Positions 35,026 through 44,388 of a stretch of DNA of 64,000 nucleotides are shown in pieces. The DNA lies in the NCBI GenBank assembly GCA_009783295.1, contig WRHK01000009.1:1-64000 (forward strand). Direction: 5' to 3'. Position numbers and translations under genes: made by a program. The stretch is from Promicromonosporaceae bacterium. Its GTDB lineage: Bacteria; Actinomycetota; Actinomycetes; Actinomycetales; Cellulomonadaceae. Within the stretch, counting starts at the first letter, position 1, and each line of letters begins with the position of its first letter. The notes beneath the pieces are model-generated. The model saw only the letters and a program-made list of their open reading frames with translations, did no database searches and had not been told where the DNA came from.

Positions 35026-35966
35026 GTTCCCGTGGGCTGGCCCAGGTGGCGGCGGATGATCGCCACCACGCGCTCCGGCTCGTGGCGCGCAGCCATCGCG
35101 GGGATCCGGATCCGGACCGTCGTCGGGTCCGCGCCGATCTCAGCGTCGCGGAGCAGGTCGTCGTACCAGCGCTCCCGCTCCAGGTGGCCGACGCCGTCCA
35201 CCTCGACGACGAGACGCCGGCCGCCGCCCAGCTCCCACACGGCGTCGAGGTACCGCCGACGCCCGCGGGCATCGAGGCGGACGGCCTGTCGTGTCGGCTC
35301 GGGGATCGCGGCCACCCGGCACAGGCGGGCGAGGTCGATCTCCGCCAGAGAGTCTGCTCCTCCGGCGATGTCCGCGAGCGCCGCCCGCATCACCTTCCGG
35401 TGAGCCACGGCCCCGACGTCGTCGAGCACGGCGTGCATCTTCTCGACGGTGGTGAGCCTCTGTTGGACGACCGCCGCCATGAGCCCGGCCGCGGTGCGCC
35501 AGGAGGGCTGCCACGCCGCGGCGTCGACCGCCGCCCGCTCGACGCTGTGGAACGGGAGACCGCGGATCCGCCGGACGTCCGCGTCGCGGAGGCGACGCGA
35601 CTCGTGGACCACCAGCCAGGGCTGGGGGGCGACCTTCGCGCCGCGGGCGACGACGAGGTGGACGCGGTCGCGCTCCCAGCCGCTCAGGCCAAGCACGGTC
35701 AGGGCGGTGTGCGCACCGAGCACGCTGTCCTCCGGCGCCCCCAGGACGGCCAGCCAGTGACGCGCCTCGAGGGTGAGCGGCCCGAGATGGGTGACGACGA
35801 GCGTCCCCGAGACCGTGCGCCAGCGACGCGCGGCGATGTGCGAGCGGACGTGGCCGTCAGTGACGCCGAGCGCGGCGAGCTGCGACCGTGAGACGACGCC
35901 CGCCTGCCGGCGCACCAGGGCGCGGAGACCTGGGACCTCGTCGAACGCGCGTGCGGAGCCGGACAT
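34986..35966 (-). CDS. AbiEi-like winged-helix plus DUF559/Vsr-like nuclease-fold protein (cassette A)
   Basis: The 326-residue protein has an N-terminal winged helix like the AbiEi antitoxin N domain (VVSRSQLAALGVTDGHVRSH). A middle region and a C-terminal DUF559/Vsr-like domain with YLDAVWELGGGRRLVVEVDG, His at VGHLERERW and DDLLRD follow. That pattern fits a PD-(D/E)xK fold, though activity is unproved. Such genes are numerous in actinobacteria with no established function. The start is taken as ATG at 35966; the frame is open to 36170 through repeat sequence. The last about 17 residues are encoded by repeat DNA. It is flanked on both sides by TGTCAGAAC palindromes. Confidence 0.78.
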   Translation of the reverse strand: MSGSARAFDEVPGLRALVRRQAGVVSRSQLAALGVTDGHVRSHIAARRWRTVSGTLVVTHLGPLTLEARHWLAVLGAPEDSVLGAHTALTVLGLSGWERDRVHLVVARGAKVAPQPWLVVHESRRLRDADVRRIRGLPFHSVERAAVDAAAWQPSWRTAAGLMAAVVQQRLTTVEKMHAVLDDVGAVAHRKVMRAALADIAGGADSLAEIDLARLCRVAAIPEPTRQAVRLDARGRRRYLDAVWELGGGRRLVVEVDGVGHLERERWYDDLLRDAEIGADPTTVRIRIPAMAARHEPERVVAIIRRHLGQPTGTVRTSPDSRRARF

Positions 35967-36065
35967 GCCGCTCAGGTTGGCCTGCGCGAGCGCGGGGCCT
36001 CGGTCCAGGGGGCGTGACCTGTGCACGCCGCCGGGGAGGAGAGCCCTGGGGACCCGCTCCGTACT

Positions 36066-36169
36066 TGTCAGAACGACACCGCCCCATGCCAGATCCTCGC
36101 TCTGACACGGCAAAGGATCCCGGAGCCTGTCAGAACGACTCCACAGTGGAGTGCAGCGTCGTTCTGACA
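36066..36169. repeat. Right palindromic repeat cluster of cassette A
   Basis: TGTCAGAAC occurs at 36066-36074, with TCTGACA at 36101-36107. A perfect 12-bp inverted repeat TGTCAGAACGAC/GTCGTTCTGACA (36128-36139 with 36158-36169) encloses a smaller hairpin, ACTCCAC-A-GTGGAGT. The unit at 36066-36090 is the inverted relative of 34937-34964. The rest of the 350-bp gene-free stretch (35967-36065 and 36170-36316) shows no recognised gene; it should hold the ABC exporter promoter, which I could not place. Confidence 0.8.
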
Positions 36170-36316
36170 CGCGCGGGCGGAGCGGGACCCTGTGTACGAC
36201 CTGGGTATGACACCCGCCCCGCGAGGACCAGCCCCCGGGGCGACGCCCCGACCCCGCCTCGCTCCGTAGCGTCGCTGGTGTTGTCGCAAGTCCCCCGACC
36301 CTGAACCGGAGTACCC

Positions 36317-37159
36317 GTGGACACCACCGTGTTCGTCCCGCTCGACGAGGGCACCGACCCCACCGTCGGCGGCCACGCCGGCGTCGCCGCCGTGCGCGCC
36401 CGCAAGCTCGCCAAGACCTACGGCCGCGGCGCCGCGCAGGTGCGCGCGCTCGACGCCGTCGACGTCGACTTCGAGGCGGGGCGCTTCACCGCGATCATGG
36501 GCCCGTCGGGCTCGGGCAAGTCGACCCTGATGCACCTGCTGGCCGGGCTCGACTCGGCGACGTCGGGCCAGGCCTTCATCGGCCGGACGGAGCTGACGGG
36601 GCTGGGCGACAAGGAGCTCACGCTGCTGCGCCGCGATCGCGTCGGGTTCGTGTTCCAGCAGTTCAACCTGCTGCCGATGTTCACGGCGGAGCAGAACATC
36701 ATGCTGCCGGTGGAGCTGGCCGGCGGCACCGTGGACGGGGAGTGGTTCGCCACCCTGACGCGCACCCTGGGCATCGAGGACCGCCTGGAGCACCGCCCCG
36801 CGGAGATGTCGGGCGGTCAGCAGCAGCGCGTCGCGATCGCGCGCGCCCTGATCGCCCGGCCCGACGTCGTCTTCGCCGACGAGCCCACGGGCAACCTGGA
36901 CTCGCGCGCAGGCGCGCAGGTACTGAGCTTCCTGCGCCGGTCCGTGCGCGAGCTGGGCCGCACCATCATCATGGTCACGCACGACCCGGCCGCGGCCGCC
37001 TACGCCGATCGCGTCATCCTGCTCGCCGACGGACGCATCGCCGGCGAGATCACCGACCCGACGCCGGAGGCCGTGCTCGCGGGGCTCGACGCGCTGCGGT
37101 CCCTGGAGGGCCCGGTCGACGGCCTGGACGGCGACGCGACCTCGCAGGCGGGTGCCTGA
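36317..37159 (+). CDS. ABC exporter ATP-binding protein, MacB/LolD type
   Basis: The 280-residue protein has Walker A GPSGSGKST, Q-loop FVFQQFNLLP, signature MSGGQQQRVAIARAL, Walker B VVFADEPTGNLD and switch His in VTHDP. It is of the 3.A.1.122/125 type that pairs with FtsX-like permeases. It has an N-terminal extension of about 25 residues. It is translationally coupled (TGATG) to the permease gene. A role in exporting a peptide or lipophilic compound, or in mechanotransmission, is typical of the family. Confidence 0.93.
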   Translation: MDTTVFVPLDEGTDPTVGGHAGVAAVRARKLAKTYGRGAAQVRALDAVDVDFEAGRFTAIMGPSGSGKSTLMHLLAGLDSATSGQAFIGRTELTGLGDKELTLLRRDRVGFVFQQFNLLPMFTAEQNIMLPVELAGGTVDGEWFATLTRTLGIEDRLEHRPAEMSGGQQQRVAIARALIARPDVVFADEPTGNLDSRAGAQVLSFLRRSVRELGRTIIMVTHDPAAAAYADRVILLADGRIAGEITDPTPEAVLAGLDALRSLEGPVDGLDGDATSQAGA

Positions 37160-39756
37160 TGCTGCGCCTGACCCTGGCGCAGATGCGCCGCAGCATCGGC
37201 CGCCTGTCTGCGGCCGGCGTCGCCATCGTCATCGGGACGGCGTTCGTCGCCGCGACGCTGCTGGGCGGCAACCTCATCACCCGCTCCGCGTTCGACGCGA
37301 TCTCGGCACAGTACGCCCGCGCCGACCTGGTCGTGTCCACCTCGGCCACGTTCACGCCCCAGACCGTCGACACGATCCGCAGCACGGCCGGCGTCGCGCA
37401 GGCGTCGGGGATGGTGCAGTCGTGGCAGGGCCTGGTGGGCGGTGACCGGACGATCTTCCAGCAGGTCATCCCCACCACGCCCGACCCCCGCCTCATGCCG
37501 CTCGTGCTGTCGAAGGGCGCGTGGCCCACGGGCGCCGACCAGATCGCGCTGCCGCCGGACGTCGCCACCCGCCTGAGCGTCGGCGTCGGGGACACCATCG
37601 GCCTGCAGACCCACGGCTCCGACAGCGAGACGCAGACCCGGCGGCTCACCGTGACAGGCCTGGTCGACGACCCGCGCAACGCCTACGGGGGCGGTGGCGG
37701 TGCGGCGGTCATGGACGTCACCGCGCTCGACGCGCTCCAGAAAGCCGACGGCGGCGAGCTCACCTACCGCGAGATCACCGTGCTGCTCGCGGACGGCGCG
37801 TCCCTCCCCTCGGTCACCGCGGCCCTGCGCGACGCCGTCCCGCACGCGAGCGTCGTCACCCCGGACGAGCACGCGCAGGCCGTCGCCCAGCGGCTGTCGG
37901 GCGGCCAGGACCTGTTCTTCCTCATCTTCGTGCTGACGTTCGCCGCGATCGCGCTGCTCGTGGCCGGCCTGGTCATCACCAACACGTTCCAGGTGCTGGT
38001 CGCGCAGCGCACCCGGACCCTGGCGCTGCTGCGGGCAGTCGGCGCGAACAAGCGGCAGGTGGGCGCGGGGGTTCTGCTCGAGGCCGGCATCCTGGGCGTG
38101 GTGTCGTCGCTCATCGGCGTCGTGCTCGGGTGCGGGCTGGGGCAGCTCGCCCTGACCATCGCGGGCCACACGTCGGCGGCGGCGTTCCTGCCGCACAGCA
38201 TCTCGGTGACCTGGGCGGTCGTCGTGATCCCGCTGCTGGTGGGCGTCGCGGTGACCGTGCTGGCCTCGCTCGTGCCGGCGCGCGTCGCCACGCGCGTCGC
38301 GCCGCTCGCCGCGCTGCGCCCGGCTGACGGCCCCACGCTCGAGAAGGGCTCCGCCGGGCGCGTGCGCCTGGTGCTGTCGGTGCTGGTCATGGTGCTGGGC
38401 TTCGGGCTCCTCGCCCTCGGCGCCGCGCTCGGCACGGTCGGCGGCGACGCCCAGATGGGCCTGCTCGCAGGGATCGCCGGCGGTGCGCTGTCGTTCGTCG
38501 GCGTCGCGGTGTCCGCGGTGTTCTGGATGCCGCGCGTCACGTCGTGGTCCGGCCGCCTGGTCGGCCTGTCCGGCCCGACGGCGCGGCTCGCCTCCGCCAA
38601 CACGCTGCGCAACCCGCGGCGCACGGCGGCGACGTCGACGGCCCTGCTCATCGGCGTCACCCTCGTGGCGATGATGTCGACCGGCGCCGCGAGCGCCCGC
38701 ACGTCGCTGACGGCGCAGCTCGACCAGCAGTTCCCGATCGACGTCGCGGTCGACGCGCTGGGCGACGCGAACGGCGCGGCCGACCTGCCCGCGAACGTGG
38801 TCACGGCGGTCAACCAGGCGTCGGGTGTGCGGGCGGTGGCCCGCCCCAAGTCGGCGAGCCTCGTCGTCGGCGGGATCTACGCCGCTGCGGACGGCAGCAT
38901 CGGGCTCACGGGCGACGGCACGGTGCCCACGCCGCAGAACCAGGTCAGCACCCCGGTGGTCGGCATCGACCCTGCCCAGGCGAAGGCCGTGCTCAACGAC
39001 CCGTCGCTGGTCAAGGACGTGGAGGCGGGCAGCGTCGTGGTGCCGTCGTTCCAGGCCTACCAGTGGCACCTCACCGACGGCAGCCGGCTCACGCTGACCG
39101 GCCCGACGGGCCCGGTCACGCTCACGGTCGTGGTCGACGACGGCGGCCACGGGATCGGGAGCGTCCTGCTGGTCGACCAGGCCGACCTGCTCCGCGCCGA
39201 CGCCCACCCCGCGCAGTCGTCGATGTGGGTCGCGCTGGCGCCGGGCGACCTCTCCGCCGTCAGCGCCATCCAGGACGCCGTCGGCGACACCGGCGCCCCG
39301 GTCACCGTGCAGGGCGCAGCCGTCGAGCGCGCGTCCTACGAGACCGTCATCGACACGGCTCTCGGGATCGTCGTGGGGCTGCTCGGGGTGGCCGTCGTGA
39401 TCGCCCTGATCGGCGTCGCGAACACGCTGTCGCTGAGCGTCCTGGAGCGGCGGCGCGAGTCGGCGACGCTCCGCGCGATCGGCGTCACCCGCGGCCAGCT
39501 GCGCTGGATGCTCGCGGTCGAGGGCATGCTCATCGCCGGGGTCGGCGCGGTGCTCGGCATCGTGCTCGGCCTGGTCTACGGGTGGGCGGGCTCGCTCGCG
39601 GGGCTCGGCGTGATGGGGCCCGTGGTGCTGTCCGTGCCGTGGCGCGACATCGTGCTCGCGGCCGTGATCGCGCTGGTCGCGGGCCTGGTCGCGTCGGTGG
39701 CGCCCGGGCGGTCGGCCGTGCGGCCGTCGCCGGTGGCGGCGCTCGCGACGGAGTAG
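37159..39756 (+). CDS. FtsX-like ABC permease
   Basis: The 865-residue membrane protein has an N-terminal transmembrane segment, a large extracellular MacB_PCD-type domain and two FtsX permease modules. These have helices near residues 255-375, 400-460 and 735-860, the double arrangement seen in actinobacterial exporters. The repeated motif LALLRAVGANKRQ/SATLRAIGVTRGQ marks the two coupling regions. ATG at 37159 overlaps the ATPase stop. A strong terminator follows. Substrate is unknown. Confidence 0.92.
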   Translation: MLRLTLAQMRRSIGRLSAAGVAIVIGTAFVAATLLGGNLITRSAFDAISAQYARADLVVSTSATFTPQTVDTIRSTAGVAQASGMVQSWQGLVGGDRTIFQQVIPTTPDPRLMPLVLSKGAWPTGADQIALPPDVATRLSVGVGDTIGLQTHGSDSETQTRRLTVTGLVDDPRNAYGGGGGAAVMDVTALDALQKADGGELTYREITVLLADGASLPSVTAALRDAVPHASVVTPDEHAQAVAQRLSGGQDLFFLIFVLTFAAIALLVAGLVITNTFQVLVAQRTRTLALLRAVGANKRQVGAGVLLEAGILGVVSSLIGVVLGCGLGQLALTIAGHTSAAAFLPHSISVTWAVVVIPLLVGVAVTVLASLVPARVATRVAPLAALRPADGPTLEKGSAGRVRLVLSVLVMVLGFGLLALGAALGTVGGDAQMGLLAGIAGGALSFVGVAVSAVFWMPRVTSWSGRLVGLSGPTARLASANTLRNPRRTAATSTALLIGVTLVAMMSTGAASARTSLTAQLDQQFPIDVAVDALGDANGAADLPANVVTAVNQASGVRAVARPKSASLVVGGIYAAADGSIGLTGDGTVPTPQNQVSTPVVGIDPAQAKAVLNDPSLVKDVEAGSVVVPSFQAYQWHLTDGSRLTLTGPTGPVTLTVVVDDGGHGIGSVLLVDQADLLRADAHPAQSSMWVALAPGDLSAVSAIQDAVGDTGAPVTVQGAAVERASYETVIDTALGIVVGLLGVAVVIALIGVANTLSLSVLERRRESATLRAIGVTRGQLRWMLAVEGMLIAGVGAVLGIVLGLVYGWAGSLAGLGVMGPVVLSVPWRDIVLAAVIALVAGLVASVAPGRSAVRPSPVAALATE

Positions 39757-39762
39757 CACGGG

Positions 39763-39802
39763 GCCTGGCCCGCCCGGCAGCTGCCGGGCGGGCCAGGCTT
39801 TT
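39763..39802 (+). terminator. Rho-independent terminator after the ABC exporter
   Basis: A perfect 36-bp palindrome (arms 39763-39780 and 39781-39798) is followed by TTTT. It ends the exporter operon seven bases after its stop codon. Confidence 0.9.
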
Positions 39803-39849
39803 CCACAGGCCCTCCGACTTCGGCGCCGGATCCCGGCATCCTTGCCCGC

Positions 39850-42800
39850 ATGCCCGAACCCGTCCGCGTCACCGTGCACCCCGGGGAGGACGTCCTGCTG
39901 CCCGCCGGGACGGCCCTCATGGACCTGCGCGGGCCCCTTGCCGACCTGCTGCGCCGTCCCGAGCTGCGCCACGCCGCGCTGAGCGTCGGCGACGTCGAGC
40001 TCGTGCCGGGAACGGTTGCCGGGGAGGGGCCGCTGGTCGCGGGAGCGACGGTGCGGGTCGGGGCCGGTGGCGTGGGGCGTTCCGGCGCCGGCGCGTGGTC
40101 CTCCGACGACGGCGGGGTGCTCCGCGCGCCGTGGGTCGTGACCCGCGCGACCGGGGCTGACGCTGGTTCGCTCGCCCCTCTCGTGCCGGGCTCTCCGCTG
40201 GTGCTGGGCGAGGGGTTGCGGGCGCGGGCCACCGGTCGCGGCGCCGTGCGGGTGCGGGCGACGTGGGGATCTCCGCAGGCGGTGCTGCGCCGGCCCGGGG
40301 CGCGGCGGCGGCTTGTCGGGATCGTCTCCCGGCGCTGGAATCCAGGCGATGTCCTGGAAGCTGGGGCGACGCTTCGGCTGTACCGGGGTGGAGAGCTGGG
40401 CTCTTGGCTCCTGCCGGACCAGGCCGTTCCCGAGGCGTCGGCCCGGATCGGAGCGACGGTCGTCGCGTCGGCGCTCCCAGCGCTCGGCGGGGTCGGCCTG
40501 GCCGTGGCGCTGCGGCAGCCCACCTATGCGTTGTTCTCGCTGATGGGGCTGGTTGCCACGGTGCCGCAGGTGCTCGCGGCGCTGCGCGGCCGGCGCGGGA
40601 CGGCGCCCGCTCTCCCCGTGAGGCGTTCCCGTGAGGCTCCGTCGGGGATTGCCGACCCTGCTCGCCTCGCGTTGCACAGCCTGGCGGCGGTTCATGCGTC
40701 GGATGGTGTCTGGCGGCGTGCTCGGGGTGCGGTCGCTGCGGGTTCGGGGTCCGGCGCAGCATCCGCTGCCGCTGCCGCAGATGCCGCCGGGGCCGTCCCC
40801 GACGGCATGCTCGACGACGGGCCGCTGGCCGTTCGTGGGCGCCCCGACATCGCCCGAGCCGCGACCCGGGCCGTTGTCGCCGAGCTCGTCGCCCGTGGGA
40901 GCAGCGTTCAGGTCGCGGGCGGTGGGCGCGGCGAGTGGGCCTGGTGCCGGTGGCTCGATGTCGGGCAGCCGTCGCCTGGCAGGCAAGCCTTCGTGGCCGA
41001 CCTCCCCGCACCCGCCGACCTCGACCGCGCGAACGCCGCACGCGTGGCGGGCGAGGCCGTCGTGCTCGTTCTCCCTCCAGGCGCACCGGTGCCGCCGTGG
41101 TGCCGGACGGTCATCGACGTGGATCCGGGCGAGCCAGCCCAGGGCGCCGGCGCGCGCCGCACCATCCTCACGGTCGCCGCCGAGCGACCCGATCGTCACC
41201 ACACCGTGCCCCGAGCCCGCCTCGCCAGTCCCGGCGGAGCCTCCGTCCTCACCTCGCTCGTCGGGGTCACCTCGGCCTGGGCGGAGCAGTTCGCGCGCCG
41301 GGTGGCGGCCGCCCGAGCGCTGGGCCGCGACGTCGTCGTCCGGCCCGCGACGGGCACCGGCCCGGGCGAGGACGACCCCGCCGACCCCCGCCTCCCCGCC
41401 GTGGTGCCACTCGCGTCGCTCACGGGAGCGTTCACCGCCTGGCCCAGCGCCCCCGACTGGGCCGTCCCGCTCGGCGTCGACGCCGCGGGGCGCACCGTCC
41501 GGTTCGACCTCGTCGCCGACGGCCCCCACCTGCTCGTCGCGGGGACCACGGGCGCCGGCAAGTCCGAGCTGCTGCAGGCGCTCGTGCTCGCGCTGGCGAC
41601 GCAGTGCTCGCCGCGCGACCTGGCGCTCGCGCTCGTGGACTTCAAGGGTGGCGCCTCCTTCGGGGCATGCGTCGGCCTCCCGCACGTGGTCGGGCAGGTC
41701 AGCGACCTGGACGCCGCCCTCGCGGCCCGCGCCCTGGAGGGCCTGCGCGCCGAGCTCCACCGCCGCAAGTCCGTGCTCGCCGAGCACGCCGCGGCCGACG
41801 TCGCCGCGCTCCCACCCGGCACGCTGCCCAGGCTCGTCGTCGTGGTCGACGAGTTCCGCGCGCTGGCCGACGACCTGCCCGAGCTGCTGCCCGGCCTGCT
41901 CCGCGTCGCCGCCCAGGGCCGGTCGCTGGGCGTTCACCTGGTGCTCGCCACGCAGCGCCCCGCCGGGGCCGTCTCGGCGGACGTGCGCGCCAACGTCTCG
42001 GCCCGCCTCGCGCTGCGCGTCGTCGACGCGGCGGACTCGCACGACGTCCTCGACTGCGCCGCCGCCGCGCGCATCCCCGCGGGCGTGCCGGGCCGGGCGG
42101 TGCTGCGGGTCGGTGCGGCCGCGCCCGCCGCGCTGCAGTGCGCCTACGCCGGCGCTCCTGGCCGATCCGAGCCGACGGACGTGCGCAGGGCCCCCGCCTG
42201 GTCGGACGAACCGATCGGGCCCGTGCTTCCGGACACGGCCTCGGACAACGTGGCCGCCACGGTCGCGATCCTCGCCGCGGCAGCCGAAGGCGAGCCCCGC
42301 TGGCCCGCTCCCTGGCTGCCACCCCTCCCGTCCACGGTCACCGCGGCAGACGTCGACCCCACCCCGCTGGGCACCCTCCCCCTCGCTCTCGGCGACCTGC
42401 CCTCCGCCCAGGCCCGCACCACGGTCGCGTGGGACCCCGTCACCGGACACCTCGCGGTCCTCGGCCGCGCCCGCTCCGGCCGCACCACCGCTCTGGTCAC
42501 GCTCGCGCACGCAGCGCTCGCCCGCGGCTGGCACGTCCACGCCCTCGCCGCGCCCGCGGCCCGGCAGCGCCTGGCCGCACTGGCCCCGCACCCCGGTTTC
42601 GGCACCCTCGCCGGCCCCGACGACCCGCGCCGCGCCGCCCGCCTGCTCCGCCTGCTGGCACGCGATCCGGGCGGCCCGCCGACGCTCGTCCTGGTCGACG
42701 GCGTCGAGGAGCTCCGCGCGGCCCTTGTGACGCCCACCCAGGACCCGCTCGCCGCCGCGCTGGCCACCGCGCCGGCGGCGTTCGCGATGTCTGCCGAGTC

Positions 42801-43728
42801 GGCGAGCGTCGGCGGCCTCGCCGCCCGGTGCGGGGTACGGCTCGCTCTCCTGTCCGGCGACAGCGCGGCCGACGCGATGCTCGGCGTCCCGTCACCGTTC
42901 GCGGGCCGCGGCCGCGCGCCGGGTCGCGCCGTCTGGCTCGCCGGGGGCGGCCCGGTCGAGTGCCAGGTGCTGCTCCCGCCCAAGGAGCCCCCACTGGCGC
43001 TCGAGACGCGAGCAGAGCCGCCGCGACGCATCCTCACGCTGCCGCACCACGTCCTCCTGGCCGGCCTCGGCGCCCCCGCCCCCGGGATGTCGCCGACGAT
43101 CGGCGTCGGCGGCGACGACGCCGCCCCGGTCCGGCTCGACGTCGCCGCGGGCGCCCTGGTGGTCGGCCCCCGAGGCTCCGGCCGCACCGCCGCTCTCCGC
43201 GTGCTGCTCCACGGTCTGGCGGCGGGCATGAGCCGAGAGGAGATCGCCGTCGTGACCCGCGACCGCGACCTGCGCGCCGACGCGGACCGCCTCGAGGTCA
43301 CCGTCGTCCCACCGACGCCGTCCGCGCTGGACGCGCTCGCCCGGGAGGCCGAGCCGCGTGTGGTCCTCATCGACGACGCCGACGTCGTCGCCCAGACCTA
43401 TCCCCTGGAGACCGACCGCCTGGCAGAGCGCTGCACCGACGGCACCCTCGCCGTCGTCGCCACCGCCACGACCCTCGCCGCCTCGCTCGCCCACCGCGGC
43501 CTGCTGGCGCACCTGCGCGGCGGCCGCACGGGCATCGTCCTGGCGGCGGGCGAGCGCGGCTCGGACGAGGTGTTCGGCACCTCGCTCGTCGACGCCGCCG
43601 AGCCGGGAGTGCAGCTGCCGGGCCGCGGCGCGCTCGTGGTCGACGGCCAGGTGCGACCCGTGCAGCTCGCCGACCCGGCGGGACGGGAGGTCAGCTCCGC
43701 GTCGTGGCCTCGACCACGCGCGGCATGA
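39850..43728 (+). CDS. FtsK/SpoIIIE-type ATPase resembling EccC/EssC
   Basis: The 1292-residue protein has an FHA-like or ubiquitin-like N-terminal region, two hydrophobic segments (about residues 205-245) and three RecA-like ATPase modules. The first has a full Walker A (GTTGAGKS, about 565-572) and Walker B (LVVVVDEF). The second (GRARSGRT, about 872) and third (GPRGSGRT, about 1106) have degenerate P-loops ending RT instead of KS/KT. The layout matches the EccC/EssC motors of type VII secretion. No WXG100 substrate, EccB/D/E or mycosin gene is in the window, so its partner system is unknown. It overlaps the opposing gene by 38 bp. Confidence 0.85.
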   Translation: MPEPVRVTVHPGEDVLLPAGTALMDLRGPLADLLRRPELRHAALSVGDVELVPGTVAGEGPLVAGATVRVGAGGVGRSGAGAWSSDDGGVLRAPWVVTRATGADAGSLAPLVPGSPLVLGEGLRARATGRGAVRVRATWGSPQAVLRRPGARRRLVGIVSRRWNPGDVLEAGATLRLYRGGELGSWLLPDQAVPEASARIGATVVASALPALGGVGLAVALRQPTYALFSLMGLVATVPQVLAALRGRRGTAPALPVRRSREAPSGIADPARLALHSLAAVHASDGVWRRARGAVAAGSGSGAASAAAAADAAGAVPDGMLDDGPLAVRGRPDIARAATRAVVAELVARGSSVQVAGGGRGEWAWCRWLDVGQPSPGRQAFVADLPAPADLDRANAARVAGEAVVLVLPPGAPVPPWCRTVIDVDPGEPAQGAGARRTILTVAAERPDRHHTVPRARLASPGGASVLTSLVGVTSAWAEQFARRVAAARALGRDVVVRPATGTGPGEDDPADPRLPAVVPLASLTGAFTAWPSAPDWAVPLGVDAAGRTVRFDLVADGPHLLVAGTTGAGKSELLQALVLALATQCSPRDLALALVDFKGGASFGACVGLPHVVGQVSDLDAALAARALEGLRAELHRRKSVLAEHAAADVAALPPGTLPRLVVVVDEFRALADDLPELLPGLLRVAAQGRSLGVHLVLATQRPAGAVSADVRANVSARLALRVVDAADSHDVLDCAAAARIPAGVPGRAVLRVGAAAPAALQCAYAGAPGRSEPTDVRRAPAWSDEPIGPVLPDTASDNVAATVAILAAAAEGEPRWPAPWLPPLPSTVTAADVDPTPLGTLPLALGDLPSAQARTTVAWDPVTGHLAVLGRARSGRTTALVTLAHAALARGWHVHALAAPAARQRLAALAPHPGFGTLAGPDDPRRAARLLRLLARDPGGPPTLVLVDGVEELRAALVTPTQDPLAAALATAPAAFAMSAESASVGGLAARCGVRLALLSGDSAADAMLGVPSPFAGRGRAPGRAVWLAGGGPVECQVLLPPKEPPLALETRAEPPRRILTLPHHVLLAGLGAPAPGMSPTIGVGGDDAAPVRLDVAAGALVVGPRGSGRTAALRVLLHGLAAGMSREEIAVVTRDRDLRADADRLEVTVVPPTPSALDALAREAEPRVVLIDDADVVAQTYPLETDRLAERCTDGTLAVVATATTLAASLAHRGLLAHLRGGRTGIVLAAGERGSDEVFGTSLVDAAEPGVQLPGRGALVVDGQVRPVQLADPAGREVSSASWPRPRAA

Positions 43729-44143
43729 GCAGCAGCACCGCGACCGCGACGGCGAGCGCGATGAGCACCACGCCCGCGACGACCGACAACCAGGACTCCG
43801 CCCCCACGGCAGAGATGCCGATGATCACCTGGAAGATCTGCCAGGTCATGGCCACGGCCCGGCCGACGCGCCGCCCCGAGCCCAGGGCCCGCGCGGCTGC
43901 GACGAGCGCCCATGCGACGCCCAGCGCGCACAGCACCAGGAACGCCGCCATGCCGATCTCCTGCCCGCCGGCACCGCCACGCGCCACGAGGTCGACGACC
44001 ACGCCCACCCCCGCGGCAGCGCACAGGGCCGCCTCGGCGAACAGGGCACACCGCAGCGCGCGCACGGCACGCGGTGGCGCGGGATGATCGATGTCCGTGC
44101 CCGGGTGATCGGGCTCGCGGACCGGCGGGGGCGTCGGGGGCAT
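43691..44143 (-). CDS. Small four-helix membrane protein, unknown
   Basis: The 150-residue protein has a Pro-rich N terminus and four hydrophobic segments (about residues 30-52, 63-85, 95-112 and 116-142). No family is recognised with confidence. Such integral membrane proteins are often found beside whiB1 in actinobacteria, which gives it some support. Its 3' end lies within the end of the FtsK-like gene on the other strand. ATG at 44143. Confidence 0.7.
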   Translation of the reverse strand: MPPTPPPVREPDHPGTDIDHPAPPRAVRALRCALFAEAALCAAAGVGVVVDLVARGGAGGQEIGMAAFLVLCALGVAWALVAAARALGSGRRVGRAVAMTWQIFQVIIGISAVGAESWLSVVAGVVLIALAVAVAVLLLMPRVVEATTRS

Positions 44144-44250
44144 GACTGTTCAGACTACCTGCGACCTGCGAATTCGTGACAGTGTGAGGAAAACCTCACG
44201 GTTCATCGCCCAGAAATCTGCGCTTTACCTCTTGTGCGGCCCGGGGCTTG

Positions 44251-44275
44251 GTGTGAACCTTGTCGAGGTTCCCAC
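44251..44275 (+). promoter_or_regulatory. Imperfect palindrome upstream of whiB1
   Basis: GTGTGAACCT (44251-44260) and AGGTTCCCAC (44266-44275) form a 10-bp inverted repeat with one mismatch around TGTCG, about 115 bp before the whiB1 ATG. A second hairpin, GTGAGG-AAAA-CCTCAC, lies at 44184-44199. Either could be an operator or leader structure. The regulator is unknown. Confidence 0.4.
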
Positions 44276-44388
44276 TCACCCGATTCTCCCGGCCCACCTG
44301 CGCCTTCACGCGGCTCATCCCAGAGCGCGTGCTGAGCCGCGGTGCCGGATCCCAAGAAAACGCACCCCCGAAACGCAAGGAGATCGAC

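Noticed and set aside
37000..42591. A 1863-codon open frame on the minus strand through the ABC permease and FtsK-like genes
   Set aside because: It is antisense to two well-supported genes, is low-complexity Arg/Gly/His-rich and has no recognisable domain. High GC creates such long shadow frames.
44260..44388. N-terminal extension of WhiB1
   Set aside because: The extension has no WhiB homology and AAGGAG is correctly spaced for the ATG at 44389.
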